Assembly (NCBI GenBank): GCA_028751875.1
Contig: CM054144.1
Location: forward strand, 20,528,407-20,592,406
Source of the DNA: Rapana venosa
Lineage: Eukaryota > Mollusca > Gastropoda > Neogastropoda > Muricidae
Direction: 5' to 3'
DNA length: 64,000 nt
Part shown: positions 33,466 through 48,999 of the stretch, in pieces
Layout: every line of letters begins with the position of its first letter
Position numbering within the stretch: the first letter of the stretch is position 1
Program-made: the position numbers and the translations under genes
The notes under the pieces: generated by a model
Databases searched by the model: none
What the model was told of the DNA's origin: nothing
The model's input: the letters and a program-made list of their open reading frames with translations, nothing else

Positions 33466-35846
33466 TTACGATTTACTAACAACAGATTCAAACGGCAGAT
33501 CCTCGGAAGCAGATGGTTTTTTCAGGTGCAAAAATTCCTGAAAATTATGCACCACACCCTTGTTATAAGGATTGTAGAAACGATCTTCACTGTCCTTCAG
33601 GTAATCATAGCGCTTCTTGTTGATACGTTCATTGGTTGTCAGATTTCTGGAGGCATGATATACCTAGAACAATAAGTAAAACATGCACATAATCTCACAG
33701 AACAAAATACAAAATAATTTCTATCAGTAAGAAAGAAAGTCCACGTACATAGGTTACATTGTACAACAGGAGAGAGGAGACATAATGTCGGAAAACTTGT
33801 TATTTATTTCATGTCAGAAAACTTGTTCCTTATTTCATGTAAGAGACAAGGCAAACAATGATTTACAAGTTTCAGATTCCTTACCCTTGTTACAAGTCTT
33901 TGTTTGTATGCTTTGCTTTTACTGTTGCTGCTGTTGAACAGAATTTCTATAGTGTTGATTTTTTTCAAATCATATTATATGAAACTAATGTGAAAATAGT
34001 ACAGCATAACTTACAAAAGTATTCATTATCAAAAACTTTTTTTTTAATAACAAATTAATTGTAATTGAACAATTGATCAATGGATTCATGTGCACACACA
34101 CACACACCACACACACACCCATGCCCCCACCCCCTACCCCCCCCTGCACACACACATACACATTTACCAAAAAAAGCCAGGACTGAGGATGAAATCTCAG
34201 CCATAAACTAAACACTGACGGATGCAGAACATATTATCTTCCTTTTCTTTTTTCTCAAAAGACAATCATTTCTACCACTGAAGTCTTCATATTTTTGCCA
34301 TCTTGAAAAAAGGATTTTACCGTAATCCCATAATTACTATCACCATCATCTTTTATCTACATCCCGTGGTAATTTCCTGCATTTTTCTACAATTCTATCC
34401 CAAATTTTTAAGAATCTGATTTCTCACCATGACAAGCTCCTCTGAAGTTGGAGTACGGCCACCTACATGGCAAGTACTTGAAAACAGGCATATACATGCA
34501 AACGTCTTCCCCAGAGAGTACTTATAGTCTCAAAGTAGTTTTTAGATGTGATGAGTGAGGCAAGAGTATGTATTGTTGTTGTTGTGCATTCCCCAGCTTA
34601 ACACCCTGGGGGTCACCCAGAATATGCATCCCACCTGGGAATCACTGTGGAGATAGGAAGTACACTGGATGAGAAGTTTGCGTGTATGACTGTTTTTAAA
34701 TACCTCGCCATATTGGCAGCCATACTCCAATTTAAGATTTTTCTCCTTAATGGAAAGGGCTGGTTGTTATGTTAAGAGCTTGTCATGAATGAAGACAATC
34801 TCAACACAACATTTTACAACATAACGACATTTTAGTGTAGGCCTTGGCGCTTAGCTGACATCAATAACTGACACAGCTTTTGGCCTGGGTCAGGGTGTGT
34901 ATTCTAAGTGACCTCTAGCATGTTAAGCTGGGGAGCACCCAACCACAAGAACAACCATGACAAGGAACAGAGCACAAGGAAACTTACAGAGCTGCAGGTC
35001 ACAAAGATGGCGATGCCTTGAAAGATGAGGTAGAGGCCTACAGCGCACATGTAATCCGGTCGTAAAGGAAACCCTTCCTTTTCCATCACATAGTACGCAA
35101 AGTACATGCTGACTTGACCCACCACCACCACAGCCATGGAGAATAAGAAAAACGAGACCCTGAATAACAAACAAAAAAAAGATGAATGTCAATATTTCTT
35201 TTAACTTTAGCCTGTGTGTGTGATGCTGTGAAGGTTGCAATTTGTGTGATGTGAACAACTTACTTGTCCAATCTGTGTGAGTGTGCCTGCCTGTCTGTCT
35301 CCCTCTCTCCCTGCCTGCCTGTCTGTCTCCCTGCCTGCCTGCCTGTCTGTCTCCCTGCCTGTCTGTCTCCCTGCCTGCCTGTCTCCCTGCCTGCCTGCCT
35401 GTCTGTCTCCCTGCCTGCCTGTCTCCCTGCCTGCCTGCCTGCCTTTCTGCCTGCCTGCCTTTCTGCCTGCCTGCCTGCCTGTCTGCCTGCCTTTCTGCCT
35501 GTCTGTCTCCCTGCCTGTCTCCCTGCCTGCCTCCCTGCCTGTCTCCCTGCCTGCCTGTCTGTCTCCCTGCCTACCTGTCTCCCTGCCTGCCTGCCTGTCT
35601 GTCTGTCTGTCTGTCTCCCTGCCTGCCTGTCTGTCTGTCTGTCTCCCTGCCTGCCTGTCTGTCTGTCTGTCTCCCTGCCTGTCTGTCTGTCTGTCTGTCT
35701 CCCTGCCTGTCTGTCTCCCTGCCTGCCTGTCTCCCTGCCTGCCTGCCTGTCTGTCTGTCTGCATGCATACACCAGTGTTTCTGAGCATGTGCAAGTATCT
35801 GTGATGTTAAACTACAATGGCTACTGTTCTTTGCTGTGTTGCCTAA

Positions 35847-35922
<76 letters not shown>

Positions 35923-38449
35923 ATTGAGGTGTGCATGTTTCACTCATTCTTAAGATGGTAAAATTATTTTCATCATGTTTTAACTTTAACATGGCAGTAA
36001 GGTTAAGAAGTAAAAGTTATCTTGTTATCATTATTGTCTTCATCATCATTATCACCATCATCATCATCATCATCATCACAGTTGATAGATGTAGTAGTAG
36101 TGTTGTTGCTGGTGGTGCTTGTTGTTGTCATCATCAGCTTATCATTATCATTAATAATAATAATAATACCATCATCATCATAATCATCATCATTCACCTG
36201 TTATGGTACCCCACACAGTTGTAAATGTAGGGACAGTGATGGTCAAACTCCTTGACACAACGGTTGCAGTATCGGCAGTGTTTGGCGCGGAGAGCTTTGA
36301 CAGTGCGACAGGTGTGGCAAAGTCGACTTAGAGGATTCTGCCCTTGCTTCCACTCATCAAAGTGAGCTGCCTGCACACAAAAATACACCATGGATGATCA
36401 TCACTCAGTGCTCTCATGTTCAATTTGGAGTATGTGGGGGGAGGAGGGGGGGGTGGCCTAGTGGTGAGAGCATTGGGTTTGCAGTTTGAGGGCCCAGTTC
36501 AAGCCAAAACACCTGTTCAAGGGTTTTTTTCCGTGCAGTTAACATCAGTTCTGACTCTCACTCCCCCAAAAGCCTTTTGAATGAGACTATAAACTAAGGT
36601 CTTATAAGCCAACATATGCACAACAACTTGTGCAGACTTAAAACCCATTCTATCTTTCAGAGGACCTCAGAGCTAGAGCAGAGGAATTAACAGAAGAAAA
36701 ATTAAATGCTATCAGTTTAAATTTGGAGTCTAAAATTGGTTTGAAAAATATTTTGCTTGGTTGAATTATATTTTTCAGAAAATATGGTATATTGCAGCAT
36801 ATTAAGACATGTCTCTCTCATCTTACTGCACCCTATACCTAAACAATACTATGAGACAGCTGACCTCTGTGTGTGTCTGTGTGTCAGGTCAAATGAAGCC
36901 AAGTCAAATTTTCATTTTCAGATGGTACATTGTTTCCTTGTCTATGTGAGCCACTCTGTGACATGTGTGGTCTATTGTGACTATCATGTAAGCACTTGCT
37001 TAAAAGAGAGAATGGAAAGGAACAAAATCAGACTTTTTACTTTCACACACCAGAAACACACACCTGTCGTATGGCCTGGTCATATTCTGGGATGTTGCGG
37101 GGCAGAAAGCCAGGGTCTATGGAGTTGGCGTGGTACAGTGTGGTCCACATGAAGATGTTGCTCAAAATGAAGACAAAGTGCAGTGGACGTAACTCTGCAT
37201 ATGTCTCTGGTATACACTGTAATGACAAACACAAAAAAGCTGACTCTTTAAAAAAACATTAAAAAAACAAATATTTAAAAAGTTCATAAAAGAAAGAGAA
37301 AATGGACAGCAAAACTTGGCAGATAGGCACATCTATACATCCTGAACCCCAAAAGAAAGCAAAGAAACTGAATATATATATATATATATATAAACTCAGT
37401 GGGGAGAGATAGCCTGGTGGTCAGAGTATTGAGCTCGTGATCTGACAGCCCGGGTTCAAGCCACCCCCAAGATGCCCATTTGAAGGGATTTTTCCCCTGG
37501 AGTTAACATCAGTACTGACTCCACTCCCCCAAAAGCCTTTTGGGTGAGACTATAAACCAAGGTTCCGTGTGCAAACACATGCAGAACATCTTGCACACAC
37601 ATTAAAAAACCTGTTTCACCTTTCCAAAGAGTATGCCATTACATGCTGGTAGGAACGAGTGACAATTTAAACCAAAAAAATGCCTGTATACTACTATCAT
37701 GTTTAGATTTCATTCCTGAAGTTGGGATGCAGCTACCTTACATGTGGATAAATGATCACTTACACAAAAATCTCACCATTGGTGAACCTCAGAGCTCTAG
37801 CCAAGGCACAAAAAATAAACACTCGCTTTCCCCCAGCCAAGTTAAGCAGCGTCAAGCGTGGTTACCACTTGGATGGGTGACCATTTGCATGCCTTGGCTT
37901 CAGTACAGTTCCCCCAGTTCACCCAGCTGTAAATAGGTACCTGCCTCATTAGGGTTAGGGAAGGTAAAGCAGCGAAGGAGAGGAGATGGGCGCCACCCTC
38001 AATATGCTAGCCCCTAGAGAAGTGAGGTCTCTGATGCCTCGCTCCCCTACGACCTTATAGGTTATGGGACACCTTTACCTTTTTTATATAAACTGACCTT
38101 AAAGATATACATGGGATAACCCCACAGCCACACTGCCACCACAAAGAAGATTAACGGTCCTTTGCTGTTGCCTGATGGGCCAAACACTATAGTCCTGAAA
38201 CAAAAACATCCAACATAACATGTCTGAGAATACAGACCGTGCACACTGCAACACAAATGCACATGCATGCATGCATACATGCATGCACGTACACACACAC
38301 AGACACAAGCACGCACACACCAACACGCACATGCATGCACACACACACATACATACACACACCAAAAACATCCTATTCATTCACCAAATTCAGAATACCC
38401 TTACAACCATACTGACCAGAAGTGAAATATTGGGTAAGAAGTTGGTAAA

Positions 38450-38492
<43 letters not shown>

Positions 38493-41400
38493 ACACCAAA
38501 AAAATCCAAAACATTCTTCTTCTTCCACAAATGCTCAGACAGCAGTGGAATGCTCAGACAGCAACTATTGTCTGTTACATGAGCGAAAATGCGTTCCGCT
38601 GCATTTAGTGCTGACAAGTCAGGCCCAGCACATCCAACTTCGGCATATGAGAGAATTGTTATCTTCTAAGTCTTTCTGGAATAAAAAGCCAGGAGAATGG
38701 ACCAAGAAGGCAGAAAAAATAGACAAGAAGAAGGTGATAGGAAGAACAGGAACAAGACAGAAACAAAGAGAGTGACAAAAAAGGGGAAACTTCTAGCACA
38801 GGATTTCCAGAAGGTGGGGATGCTCTTTATACTGACAGGTCCCTGGCATCCCCACTGGGGGAAAACAAAGCATTCTAACCTTTCACCAAATTTAGAACAG
38901 CCTGACTAACAAGCACACTGACCAGAAGTCGATCTTGGGTAAGAAGTTGGTTCTGATCTGGGCGGCCTTCTTCAGGTAGCTGACCACCTCCTCATGCCGC
39001 CTCCCCTTGGCAAGGACCAGGGGGGTTTTGCCGTTCTTGTCCGGGATGTCCAGTTCCACACCTTCCTGATGAACAGCCACACCGTGATGATGATGATGAC
39101 GACGACAATGACAACATAAGTGATTATAATGATGATGGTTATGATGACGATGACAATGGTGGTGATGATGCCGGTGATTATGATGACGATGATGACAGTG
39201 GTGATGATAGTGATGATGCCAGTGATGATGATGATGACAACCATGACGATGACAATGACCACGATGACACCATCAGTGTCATCATCATCACCATCATAAT
39301 GAAAAGAATAATAATGATAATGATGATGATGTGACAACAACAACAATGGTAATGATGGTGGTCGTGTATGGATATAAACTATAACTGCAATAATAAAGAT
39401 ACATACACTTCGATGTATACAACAATAAAGTATTTGTATATATCAAAAAGTGTTATAAAATGTGTAAGATAACAAATTCGTATGCCATACATTCTCACAA
39501 CACATGAATATCAGTTTCAATATAATACTCTGATATTCTGAGGTGGAGTTACAACTGGGATGACATGAGCCCACTTGATGACGTCAGCTCTAGGCGAAAT
39601 TTGTGAAAGAGTGTTGCTCACAGCGATACACTGACCAGCAGGCAGGCTTCCTGTGATGTTAGAAGCACAGGAGAATACCAGACACCACACATATTACTCC
39701 ATAAGGGAACACACAGAGAAGAGAGGATAGGACGGTAATGATGCTGATATTAATGAAAAATGGTGGTAACAATGATGATGGGAATGATGCAATAATGTTG
39801 ATAATAACGAAGTCCCATGGTAGTGGTGACAGCAGTCATGATGGTAATGAAAATGATAACAACAGGTGTCTTATTGCTAAAAATTATCAATCAAATACGT
39901 TCACAAAGGAGAAGCACTGACCTGCGAACAGAGTTCTGTGACCGTGGCGATGTCCCCGTTGATACAGGCCAGATGAAGCGGAGTCTGGCCGTGATTGTCT
40001 CGCTGCCGAGGATCAAACCCAGAATAGAACAGAAGGGGCAGCAATTCTGAGTGACCTGAAATGATTCCATCAACATTTCGATATTATTTCATTTTGTTCT
40101 ATTTTGTAGGTGGGTTGTTGTTTTTTTCTTATGGCTTTTTTGTTTGTTTGTTGTTTGTTTGCTTCATTGTTTTGTTATTTCATTTTGTTAGAGGTGTGCT
40201 TGTCTGTTTAATGATTTGCACCAAACTGCAAAAAAGATCCTGAATAACGAAAGTTTCATAAATACCGTTGGCAATGCTTCTTTTTCCACCTTTGTGTGTG
40301 TGTGCATGTAAGTGCATGCATGAGTATGTTTATGCATGTTTGCACAAGCATGCAAGCTCTTTTGTAAATTTATAAATGGACATGCAAAGACATACAATTT
40401 TTAGTTTAGTTTCAGTGTCCATAAAAATGCGCTATTATGTACCATGCAGATCATATATTTATCACATTTGCAAAAAAGCCAAACAAAAACCAGCAGATGT
40501 TTAATCAATGACAAAATCAAATGTGCCAGACAAGGCTCACATGCATAATCATTGATTTTGTGTCAATGAAACCCACCAAATACTGTTACATACTCCCAAG
40601 TTAAGAAATCTCTAACGTGCATGACTGATTTTCTACATGTGTGTGTAAATGAAATAGAGTAAAGCACTACACACAAGCTGTTCTGGAAGATCATAAAACT
40701 CCTCACTCTTATTCTGCTACACACTGCTGATATTCTAAACAAACAATTTAAGCTCTATTAGAAACATGTTGCACGTGATTACCACACACATCGAGACTTC
40801 TTCACAACTGCTCATTCCTTTTTTTATAGAAAAAAATGTATTGACCAAAACAAAGGCAGGCGAAGGTCCTTACCTTTAAATGCAGCCCAGTGTAAGGCAT
40901 TGTCTCCATCATGGTCAGTCAGCTGCAGTCGAGCCCCTTTGCCCATCAAATATCCAGCTAGAGTTGCCTGCCCATACTGGCAGGCCACAATGAGAGGTGT
41001 GAAGCCTTTGTTGTCCACAGCGTCAATGGAAATACCAGACTGTATCAAGATGTCCACAACAGCGATGTGACCTTTCACAGCTGCCCAGTGGATTGGTCTG
41101 GCTCCCAAGTGGTCCCTGCTGCTCTCGTTAACGGGCATCTGGGACAGATTTTTGTTTCTCTATGCTTCACTTTGCATGAGAATTTATAGCTACTGTTTAA
41201 AAGTAAAGTTTTCTTGAACTTACTTTTTCAAGTTTCTGATTAAAAGAAAAGAAAACTGCAGAAAATTGTTTTATCAAATTTTGTTATCTTGAATAAAAGA
41301 TCTATTCACTTGTTCAAGCTCTGTGAAATCAACCCAGCAGGTCCTGAAAAGACTGCTGGCCCTTTGCAAGATCAACAGACAGACATGAATGATCAATTTT

Positions 41401-42349
41401 TCCATAACAAGAGTTCTCCACTGTCTGCTTCTTTTTCTATTTATGATAACTCCAAAACAACAGCAATGACAATATTTTAAGGAAAAAACCCAAGAACATC
41501 ATGCCACAAAAGCAGTCAAAAATTCTTGAAGAATTGGTGACACGCGTGAATAGGGAGTCACATTCAAGACATTGCAGATGACTTGACTGCAGACCTGATT
41601 TTCAATGATGTATCTCAGGATAGAGGTGTGGCCCCCCAGGCAGGCCCAGTGTGCAGGCGTGTGGCCCTCTTCATCTTGGCCTGCCAACACTTCCACTCCT
41701 TCTCTCTCCACCACCGACTGAACCGACTCCAGAGACCTGAGACACATTCAGACACTGACGCAATGAACTCAATAATATCACTATGAATGGCTGGTCAGTT
41801 TTGTGTATTTTAGATAATATGTGCCAAAGCACAATTGAGAATTTTCAACAGTAGCTTTCTTATAGTCAGACTACTCTATATTGTGACCATTGACACTTTG
41901 GCTAATTAATAATAAGTATATAAGAGGAGGGGGGGGGGGGGGGGGGGGGGGATGGTGATGCAGTTGTAAAAAACCTGACATCAACACAAATTACACACAC
42001 ACGCACGCACACACACAAGCACGCACGCATGCATACACCACCATACACACGCGTGCACACACACACATCACTCACACACGCACGCACACACCACCGTGCT
42101 TGCACGCGCACAGGAACACACACTGGTGCTAAGGTAAACAATGTCATAAAATGTGCTTTCGCTTTCAATGAAACAACCCTACCCTGATTTCACACTCTCA
42201 AACACCGATGTGGCTTTAGTTTTAGTTTGGTTATTAGTCCACGGGCTCGTTTCTTTAGAAGCACTGCTGATCTCATCAGCAACGTTAAACGAAAGCGGTT
42301 CTGCACGTGGCATGGTGTATGCAGTGACGCTGGACATGTTGCCACACAT
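33466..42349 (-). CDS. Ankyrin-repeat DHHC palmitoyltransferase, complete, 10 exons
   Basis: It would transfer palmitate to protein cysteines, probably at Golgi or endosomal membranes. Exons, 5' to 3' on minus: 42349-42183, 41736-41595, 41138-40874, 40055-39922, 39065-38923, 38194-38098, 37216-37064, 36370-36198, 35159-34988, 33663-33466 (TAA). They total 1644 bp, 547 residues, with all phases closing. About six ankyrin repeats come first ([75 protein letters not shown]). Then come two membrane segments, the cysteine-rich DHHC domain ([23 protein letters not shown]), two more membrane segments, a TTNER motif and a C-terminal [15 protein letters not shown]. It resembles HIP14/AKR1/TIP1-type enzymes but has four predicted membrane segments, where HIP14 has six. 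The start is the first ATG after an in-frame TGA. Its orthology to ZDHHC17 is unsure, so no symbol is given. Confidence 0.94.
34575..34880. repeat. Dispersed repeat E, copy 1
   Basis: It aligns by eye with 52562-52830 over several blocks: 'cagcttaacac', 'agaatatgca', 'gaatcactg', 'agagcttgtcat' and 'gtaggccttg'. It lies in the last intron of the DHHC gene. No coding sequence or tRNA head was recognised. Confidence 0.6.
35281..35768. repeat. CTGT/CTGC tetranucleotide array (about 485 bp)
   Basis: Interleaved CTGC and CTGT units, with CTCC interruptions, make higher-order blocks. The array is open in all three forward and at least two reverse frames because no unit creates a stop, so the Cys/Leu/Pro-rich and Arg/Gln/Thr/Asp-rich translations are not genes. 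It lies in a DHHC-gene intron. Confidence 0.97.
35851..35922. repeat. (CT)n microsatellite
   Basis: About 36 CT units, 80 bp right of the CTGY array in the same intron. Confidence 0.97.
36030..36197. repeat. ATC/AAT trinucleotide-rich tract at a splice donor
   Basis: Imperfect CAT/ATC/AAT units run directly up to the donor of the DHHC-domain exon. On minus the donor GTGAATGATGATG is itself made of the repeat. Confidence 0.9.
36198..36370 (-). other. Catalytic DHHC exon
   Basis: This exon encodes the zinc-binding cysteine-rich domain with the order CxxC, HCxxC, NRC, DHHC and a downstream NC. The catalytic cysteine is in FDHHCPY. Most family members have Trp or Tyr two residues after this Cys; here it is Tyr. 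The exon is flanked on one side by an ATC-type microsatellite. Confidence 0.95.
36447..36690 (+). repeat. SINE family D copy with tRNA-like head
   Basis: It begins 'gtggcctagtggtgagagca', a tRNA A-box-like sequence. It continues through 'gcagttaacatcagttctga' and 'tgagactataaactaaggtc', blocks shared with 37400-37815. It lies in an intron of the DHHC gene. Confidence 0.85.
37400..37815 (+). repeat. SINE family D, longest copy
   Basis: It has a tRNA-like head with A box ('gatagcctggtggtcagagt') and B box ('gggttcaagcc'). The body runs about 350 bp: 'ggagttaacatcagtactga', 'gactataaaccaaggttccg', 'gttgggatgcagctacctta'. This copy fixes the family's orientation and length. It directly abuts a family B SINE on its right. 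Confidence 0.88.
37821..38080 (+). repeat. SINE family B, copy 2, head-truncated
   Basis: It starts at 'actcgctttcccccagccaa', so the tRNA-like A box is missing but the 5S-like segment is intact ('agttaagcagcgtcaagcgt', 'ttggatgggtgacc'). Its 3' end lies within about 12-18 bp of the splice donor of DHHC-gene exon 38098-38194. Confidence 0.88.
38381..38447 (-). pseudogene. Partial duplicate of the 3' end of a DHHC-gene exon
   Basis: It aligns with 38883-38952. On minus it reproduces the exon end TNFLP.I.. and the following donor GTCAGT plus about 40 bp of intron, with substitutions. It lies in the intron just downstream of the true exon and is followed by a CA microsatellite. It has no acceptor of its own, so it is probably an inert tandem-duplication scar. 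Confidence 0.8.
39080..39345. repeat. GAT/GAC trinucleotide-rich tract
   Basis: About 265 bp of GATGATG/GACGATG units lie just upstream, on minus, of exon 39065-38923. They contribute CATCATCATCATCAC to the region where the polypyrimidine tract would be. Confidence 0.93.
41929..41951. repeat. Poly-G run (23 G)
   Basis: An uninterrupted G run on + in the first intron of the DHHC gene, followed by CA/GC dinucleotide sequence at 41995-42120. Confidence 0.95.
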
Positions 42350-42550
42350 AAAAGTAAAGTATTTGGCCTTTGTTGCATGTTGTTTTCGAAAAACAAAATT
42401 GATGTAAGTAGTTCATATAATATAACATTTACAGTACATTAGTATCAATACATGCATACAATATTTAAATATTGTAAATCGAGAAAAAAATTTCAAAGCA
42501 TTTTATTCGAAACTAAATAGTATTACAGTATAAGAGTCAGCAACATCAAG
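42350..42550. promoter_or_regulatory. Divergent promoter between the DHHC gene and RBX1
   Basis: Only 201 bp separate the two start codons, so both transcription starts must lie here or overlap the opposite gene. The interval is AT-rich with no CpG island. Around the RBX1 start, AAGATGGCCGC (42549-42559) resembles the YY1 site AAGATGGCGGC often found at start codons of housekeeping genes. That function is inferred. Confidence 0.6.
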
Positions 42551-46865
<4,315 letters not shown>

Positions 46866-47000
46866 AGGAAGAGTCAGTCTACTTGTGGCGGCTCCATTGT
46901 GCTATTCATCAGATGTGCCGGTCACCTCACACAAATCAAACCTCCTCCTTTTTGTCCTTCTGCTTTGATGGTGCATATTTGTAAATTTGTTAGGAGTAAA

Positions 47001-47006
47001 AATAAA
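47001..47006 (+). promoter_or_regulatory. Candidate RBX1 polyadenylation signal
   Basis: AATAAA lies 136 bases after the RBX1 stop, a typical distance for a short 3'UTR, and is followed by GT-rich sequence. Confidence 0.55.
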
Positions 47007-47579
47007 ACCAGGACCGTGTCAGTTTTGTGCTGGTTTGGGTAGATTGGCTTAGGTTTTTTCTTTCAGATAATGAGATGGGTATTATAAGATGAACTAGGAG
47101 CATGAAGTTTTTTTGAGGGTTGGCATTCTGATCTGATTTTTTGTTTGAAAAGAGCAAGATGGGAAGAGGGAGATGAGTGTTTGGGTGTGTGTGTTTTTGT
47201 GTGTGTGTGTGTTCACTGCCGTCGATGCCTCGGGGTTGGCATAAAAGTTCTGTAAATGAGCTTATGCAGTGTTTCTGGTTTTTTTTTTTATCAGTTTAAT
47301 TTTACATACTCTCTTTTTCTCGTCTCAGGTCTGTCAGACCCATCAGAGGCAGTGTAAAGTGGGACATGGGGGCTATAATGGATCCAAAAGTATTACAACT
47401 ACAGTAAATATTGACAGATTTTGAAAGGGCATTTAACCAAGTTTTCCCCCAGTTACATAATTTCATGCATCGTTGCCATGACAAGAAGCCAAGATGGCCA
47501 CCCAAACCATGATTTTTAATCTTCTAAAATTCTTCAACAAATAAACTGATATTTTCACAGAAATATTACACATTTAATG

Positions 47580-47860
47580 GTCTTTCATGATGTTTACAGC
47601 CTTACCACAGCAAAGGCCGTATCAGGGCTGTCTCATCATTTAACTCCACTAAAAATGTACTTGGAGAAATCTCCACATGTGCACATTTTTAACCAAAAAC
47701 AACCAAACCCAAAACAAATGCAGTTTTGATCTAGATGACACGTGCCTCACCTTAAAGTTAAAATAATCCTTAGATGAGGAGTTTCAGTCAAAAAATGGAC
47801 TTTACATTTCTTCCTTTATAGCTGGTTGCATCATCTTGTCATTGTACATGATAGTGCTTC
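47580..47860. repeat. Dispersed repeat F, copy 2
   Basis: It matches 21545-21900 around 'cagggctgtc' and in the spacing of later blocks. The class is unknown. Confidence 0.5.
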
Positions 47861-48743
47861 GGAGTGTTTGTGAATGAAACTGTTTACAATATACCAAACA
47901 GGTTTTGTGTGGTTCAAAGTATAGGGGAGGTTGGTTATCCTAAAATGCTTCAGAAAAGGAAATTGTGTGAAAGTGATCATGAAGCTGGGTTTGAAGAATG
48001 GCTGAAATACATTATGTACAATAGTTCCGACTTTTTGGTTTTGATGTGTTACTTTTTAACAGCTGATAATAACTATAACCATCAACTTACTAGGGTTTTT
48101 TTGTACATGTCTAGCAATGATTTCATTGATGCAAGTCATAAGCAGGATTTAGACATCGGGCATTGTTAGGGAAAATAGTTTGTCAGAAGGTGAACAGTTT
48201 GTGTGCCTGATTTGTCAACATTAGTGTTCATTGATATAAAGTGTGAATGGATCTTGGGAAATTGATTAAAATTACAAAAAAAAACCAGTTTCTGTTGCGT
48301 TGTTGTTTATTTAGAGTGTGGGCAAAAAGTCTTGCCTTTCAGACACAAGGGGTGCTTTTACCAACAAGACTAACAGTTGCTTTAGGTTAGCATGTACTAA
48401 CTGAACCAGCGCACAAAGACAAAAATTTTCACTTTTCTTAGACTGAAAAAAAAATTTTATCCCCCAAATTTTTTTACAAGAATTTTCTTTTACTGTTTGT
48501 TGTGGGTTGGTTGTTGGGTTGGGTTTTTTTTTTTTGGGGGGGGCACATTTTCTTTTCTGCAAATTTTCACAGTAGAAGGAAAATTTTACCACTGCTCTTT
48601 AATTTTCATGATTTATTATTATTTTTAAAGGGGGGAGGCTTGAGGATGATGGGAGAAAAGGGAACACTATAATGGTGCACTGCAAAGACGGCACTAATTG
48701 GGCTTGTGTACGTCTCCAGTGGTGAATCCCTAAGCCTGGCATG

Positions 48744-48848
48744 TTACAAGGTTAGAATGTCATGGATGAGAAGGTTGAAAACATGGATGAGGTCCTCAAT
48801 GGCATGGTCAAAAGGGCTTGGTAGCTGTTTTTTAAACTCCAAGACCAC
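48744..48848 (-). other. Exon-like minus-strand frame, unidentified
   Basis: On minus an AG acceptor at 48849-48850 is followed by 34 codons and TAA. They read VVLEFKKQLPSPFDH and then IEDLIHVFNLLIHDILTL, an amphipathic protein-like composition. No neighbouring exon that would join it was found, and the family is not recognised. It may be chance or a retro-copy remnant. Confidence 0.2.
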
Positions 48849-48999
48849 CTTAAAAAATCAAATCATCTTGTTTCTTTGTTCCTTTGATTTATCATCTAAA
48901 TATAACGCAACTGTACGCACATACATTCCCAAAGGCACTCACACAAAAGAGCAATAAATCAATTCAAAGTATATTTCCAGATAACCAGAAGACTACTTT

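Noticed and set aside
35207..35953. Long Cys/Leu/Pro-rich and Arg/Gln/Thr/Asp-rich open frames on both strands
   Set aside because: They are translations of the CTGT/CTGC array and adjoining CT run. They are open in many frames at once and lie inside an intron of the DHHC gene.
38972..39346. 124-codon minus-strand frame rich in Ile/Val/His
   Set aside because: It is a translation of the GAT/GAC repeat that runs into a true exon of the DHHC gene in another frame.
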